The notes beneath the pieces are model-generated. The model saw nothing but the letters and a program-made list of their open reading frames with translations, made no database searches and was not told the origin of the DNA. The translations under genes and the position numbers were made by a program. A DNA stretch of 64,000 nucleotides, taken from contig NZ_FNUB01000005.1 of assembly GCF_900105985.1 (NCBI RefSeq), positions 124,001 through 188,000 of the forward strand. The letters run 5' to 3'. Position 1 is the stretch's first letter. Each line of letters opens with the position of its first letter. Positions 61,188 through 64,000 of the stretch are shown here, piece by piece. The stretch is from Tenacibaculum sp. MAR_2010_89 (GTDB lineage Bacteria > Bacteroidota > Bacteroidia > Flavobacteriales > Flavobacteriaceae).

Positions 61188-63980
61188 ATGTTTAAAAAAC
61201 AGTTAGCAATGATTGTTTTTACTTTATGCGTTATGGTTAGCTATGCGCAAGTAAAAATTAATGGAGTCGTTTACGATGAGTATTTAGAGCCGTTTTACAA
61301 TGCTAAAATTACAAATGGTAAAAACTATGCATTATCTAATGAAGATGGAGAGTTTTCTATTACTATTAGTAACAAATTACCTCAAACGATAATTGTTTCT
61401 TCTTTTGGCTACAGAACTGAAACAATAGAAATTACTTCATTAGATCAAGAGGTAAACGTAATTCTTAAAGAAAATTTATTATTAGATCAAGTAGTTATTT
61501 CTGCTTCTAGAGTTCCGGAAAGAATTATAGAATCACCAGTAACTATTGAGAGGTTTGGTCTTAATGATATAAGAAAGAACACTTCAAATTCTTTTTATGA
61601 TGGTTTAACAAACTTAAAAGGAATTAGCTCAAGAGAAGGTAGTTACGGTTTTAAATCTATTAACACAAGAGGTTTTGCTGATTTTAGCAACTCTCGTTTT
61701 GTTCAATTAGTAGATGGAATGGATACAGCTGCTCCTGCATTAAATTTTAGTGCGGGTAACTTATCTGGTGTATCTGAATTAGATATAAAAAGCGTTGAAA
61801 TTTTACCTGGTGCGGCTTCTGCTTTATATGGAGCAAATGCATATAATGGTATTATGCTTTTAAATACTAAAAGCCCTTTTGATTTTACAGGTATCAACAT
61901 ACTTCTTAAAAGCGGGGTGATGAGTCAAGAAGCTGCAGGAAACAATACATTTTATGATGTTGCAGTAAGAATGGGTTACAAGTTTAGCGAAGCGTTTGCA
62001 GCAAAAGTTAACTTCTCATATTTTGAAGCTGAAGAATGGCATGCTAATGACTCTAGAAATAGAGAAGTAGATACAAACAAATTAATTGATGGATCACTTA
62101 ACTCAACTCCAAACTATGATGGAGTTAATACTTATGGTGATGAATTATTTTATGGTTTATCTAATTTTAATGCATTTTTACAATCTGTTAGACCTGGAAG
62201 TCCAACGATACCAGCAGATCTTCTTCTTAGAAGAACTGGGTATGCTGAAAAAGATTTATTAAATAGCTATAAATCTAAAAATTTAAAATTTTCAGGTTCT
62301 TTACACTACAGACCTTTTAAAGATGAATCATTAGAAATTCAGTTAGCAACTAGACTAGGTATGGGAGACAATCTTTTCCAAGGAACTAGTAGATTTGCAC
62401 AACGTAATTACTATATAGGACAATCAAAATTAGAAGTTAAAGGAGATAATTTTTATGTAAGAGGATATTACACAAGAAATGATGCAGGAAATAGTTATGA
62501 TTTAACTAGAACAGGTATATACCTTACTGAAGCATCTACTCCATTTGGATCATATATCAATGATTATTTCATTCAAAGATACCTTAATAATCAAACTGTT
62601 GAAGCTTCAAGAAATTATGCTGACAGAAACAGATTACAGCCTGGCACGACTGCTTTTAATAGTGCTTTTAATAAAATAACAACTACTTTAATAACTGAAG
62701 AAGGTGGTAGTGCTATATATGACAAAAGTTCTTATCAACATTTAGAAGGTAACTATAACTTTAGAAGTTTATTAAACGATTGGGCTGATGTTCAAGTTGG
62801 TGGATCATTTAGAGAATATAATCCAGAATCAAAAGGTACTATCTTTAATGATAAAGATGAAGCAATAAGCGTTCAAGAATATGGTGTATACACCCAAGTT
62901 CAAAAGAAATTAATGGATGAAAGGTTAAAATTAACTGCTTCTCTTCGTTATGATAAATCAGAAAATTTTAAAGGAAATGTTTCTCCTCGTTTTGCAGTAA
63001 ATTACTCTTTAGGTCAAGATAAAGATCATATCTTAAGAGCATCATTTCAAACTGGTTTCCGTAATCCTACGATACAAGAACAATATTTATTTTTAAACAC
63101 AGGTGTTAAAACTAATGTTGGTTCTACTTCTGACAACTTAAGAAGAATTCAATATAGAAATGAGAATTTCTTCCCTGGTTTTGGTACTGTTATTACTGAA
63201 ACAACTGGTAGTGATATTATAAACAATGCTTTATTAACAAGATCTGTTTATGACACAAACTTTATAAATGCGAACGGAAGCTTAATTAAATCTGATTATA
63301 AAGAAATTCAAGCTGAAGTTGTTAAAACTTTTGAACTTGGATATAGAAGCATACTACGTTTAAACAACAACACTAATTTAGATATTGATGTTAATGGTTT
63401 CTATAGTCAACATGATGATTTTGTGTTTTTTCAAGATGTAGTTGTTCCAAACTATGGAACAGTGATTGCAACTGGTCAATTAGATGCTGATGCTAATTTA
63501 GCTTTAAACCAAGGACACGTTCGTGAGTTTTACTTAATTACAAATAGTAAATCACAAGTAAAATCATACGGTTTCGGATTAGGAATGCATACTAAGTTCT
63601 TTAGAAATTATGACTTCGGAGTAAACTATAACTTTATTGATTACTCTTTCGAAGATGCTGATTTTGGTTCATTTGAACCTAATTTCAATACTCCAAAACA
63701 TACAGTAAAAGTTCAGTTAGGTAATGATAAACTTTTCAAAAACTTTGGATTTAACATTAACGGTAGATGGTTAGATAGTCATAAATGGGTTTCACCTTTT
63801 GCTAAAGGAGATGTAGAAGCTAGAACTGTTCTTGACGCTCAATTAAACTATAGAATTCCTTCGTTAAAATCTAAATTTAAAATTGGTGGTACTAATATCT
63901 TTGGAAAAGAATATTTAGTTGCACCAGGATCTGGGAGAATTGGTAAATTATATTACATTTCTTGGACAATCAATAATTAA
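61188..63980 (+). CDS. TonB-dependent outer-membrane receptor
   Basis: 930 residues. Signal peptide about 1-20. Carboxypeptidase-regulatory-like domain (about 22-95, VKINGVVYDEYLEPFYNAKI). The plug (about 100-235) contains DQVVISASRVPERIIESPVT, the RGF motif in INTRGFADFSNSRF and ILPGAASALYGANAYNG. The barrel to residue 930 includes a typical FRNPTIQEQYLF segment, and the chain ends in a terminal strand (KLYYISWTINN). It is larger than classical siderophore receptors. The substrate is unknown. Paired with an exported TonB-like gene. Complete within the window. Confidence 0.9.
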   Translation: MFKKQLAMIVFTLCVMVSYAQVKINGVVYDEYLEPFYNAKITNGKNYALSNEDGEFSITISNKLPQTIIVSSFGYRTETIEITSLDQEVNVILKENLLLDQVVISASRVPERIIESPVTIERFGLNDIRKNTSNSFYDGLTNLKGISSREGSYGFKSINTRGFADFSNSRFVQLVDGMDTAAPALNFSAGNLSGVSELDIKSVEILPGAASALYGANAYNGIMLLNTKSPFDFTGINILLKSGVMSQEAAGNNTFYDVAVRMGYKFSEAFAAKVNFSYFEAEEWHANDSRNREVDTNKLIDGSLNSTPNYDGVNTYGDELFYGLSNFNAFLQSVRPGSPTIPADLLLRRTGYAEKDLLNSYKSKNLKFSGSLHYRPFKDESLEIQLATRLGMGDNLFQGTSRFAQRNYYIGQSKLEVKGDNFYVRGYYTRNDAGNSYDLTRTGIYLTEASTPFGSYINDYFIQRYLNNQTVEASRNYADRNRLQPGTTAFNSAFNKITTTLITEEGGSAIYDKSSYQHLEGNYNFRSLLNDWADVQVGGSFREYNPESKGTIFNDKDEAISVQEYGVYTQVQKKLMDERLKLTASLRYDKSENFKGNVSPRFAVNYSLGQDKDHILRASFQTGFRNPTIQEQYLFLNTGVKTNVGSTSDNLRRIQYRNENFFPGFGTVITETTGSDIINNALLTRSVYDTNFINANGSLIKSDYKEIQAEVVKTFELGYRSILRLNNNTNLDIDVNGFYSQHDDFVFFQDVVVPNYGTVIATGQLDADANLALNQGHVREFYLITNSKSQVKSYGFGLGMHTKFFRNYDFGVNYNFIDYSFEDADFGSFEPNFNTPKHTVKVQLGNDKLFKNFGFNINGRWLDSHKWVSPFAKGDVEARTVLDAQLNYRIPSLKSKFKIGGTNIFGKEYLVAPGSGRIGKLYYISWTINN

Positions 63981-64000
63981 ATCTCAATATTGTAACAACT

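Overview
The window reads as the chromosome of an AT-rich member of the Flavobacteriaceae (Bacteroidota), perhaps a marine genus such as Tenacibaculum or Polaribacter; the genus is a guess. The basis is: many SusC-like TonB-dependent receptors with carboxypeptidase-regulatory N-termini, family-restricted genes (DUF4270, DUF4271, DUF4296, DUF2911, DUF5777, DUF6503), flavobacterial gene orders (DUF4296-pyrC-mannosyltransferase facing DUF4271-hemD; radA-flippase-panD-panC facing GT5-DUF4270-glmS), and repeated TAnnTTTG -7 promoter boxes in place of TATAAT. No rRNA, tRNA, CRISPR array, transposase or integrase was found.

Layout. 1-9.6 kb: a membrane protein, leuS, small lipoproteins, and a membrane-bound LytTR regulator divergent from an OB-fold/YceI/DUF5777 operon. 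9.7-16.7 kb: a minus-strand operon that looks like a copper-acquisition system: a small CxGKC membrane protein, MbnP, the MbnH-type di-haem protein, an outer-membrane barrel, a TonB-dependent receptor and a PepSY membrane protein. 17-23.7 kb: housekeeping (tyrS, NAD-dependent epimerase, pyrC, polyprenol mannosyltransferase, hemD). 23.7-28.6 kb: PiT phosphate transporter, fatty-acid hydroxylase, glycosyltransferase, purine nucleoside phosphorylase, DoxX and ArsM, a probable arsenosugar cluster without the radical-SAM ArsS. 28.7-34.4 kb: an accessory stretch with an orphan gene followed by an attC-like imperfect palindrome, a flavin monooxygenase carrying a DnaJ-like zinc ribbon, an AAA ATPase/2OG-Fe dioxygenase pair, and a dispersed repeat.

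34.4-38.1 kb: three tandem secreted fibre-like paralogues with a shared promoter. 38.1-43.7 kb: a six-gene operon joining an SsuABC/TauABC-type ABC importer, whose binding protein is fused to an OmpA peptidoglycan-binding domain, to two coiled-coil proteins and a small membrane protein. This is the best candidate for an undescribed system in the window. 43.8-46.3 kb: a LolA-like exported protein and a CLC-family protein in which the gating glutamate is glutamine. 46.3-54.4 kb: radA, flippase, panD, panC, then GT5, DUF4270, glmS.

54.4-64 kb: an endonuclease/exonuclease/phosphatase protein, a small secreted protein, umuC-umuD in reversed order, hflX, two exported TonB-C-terminal proteins separated by a 60-bp perfect palindrome, and a large TonB-dependent receptor.

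Family names come from recognising motifs and known gene neighbourhoods by eye; no database search was run.
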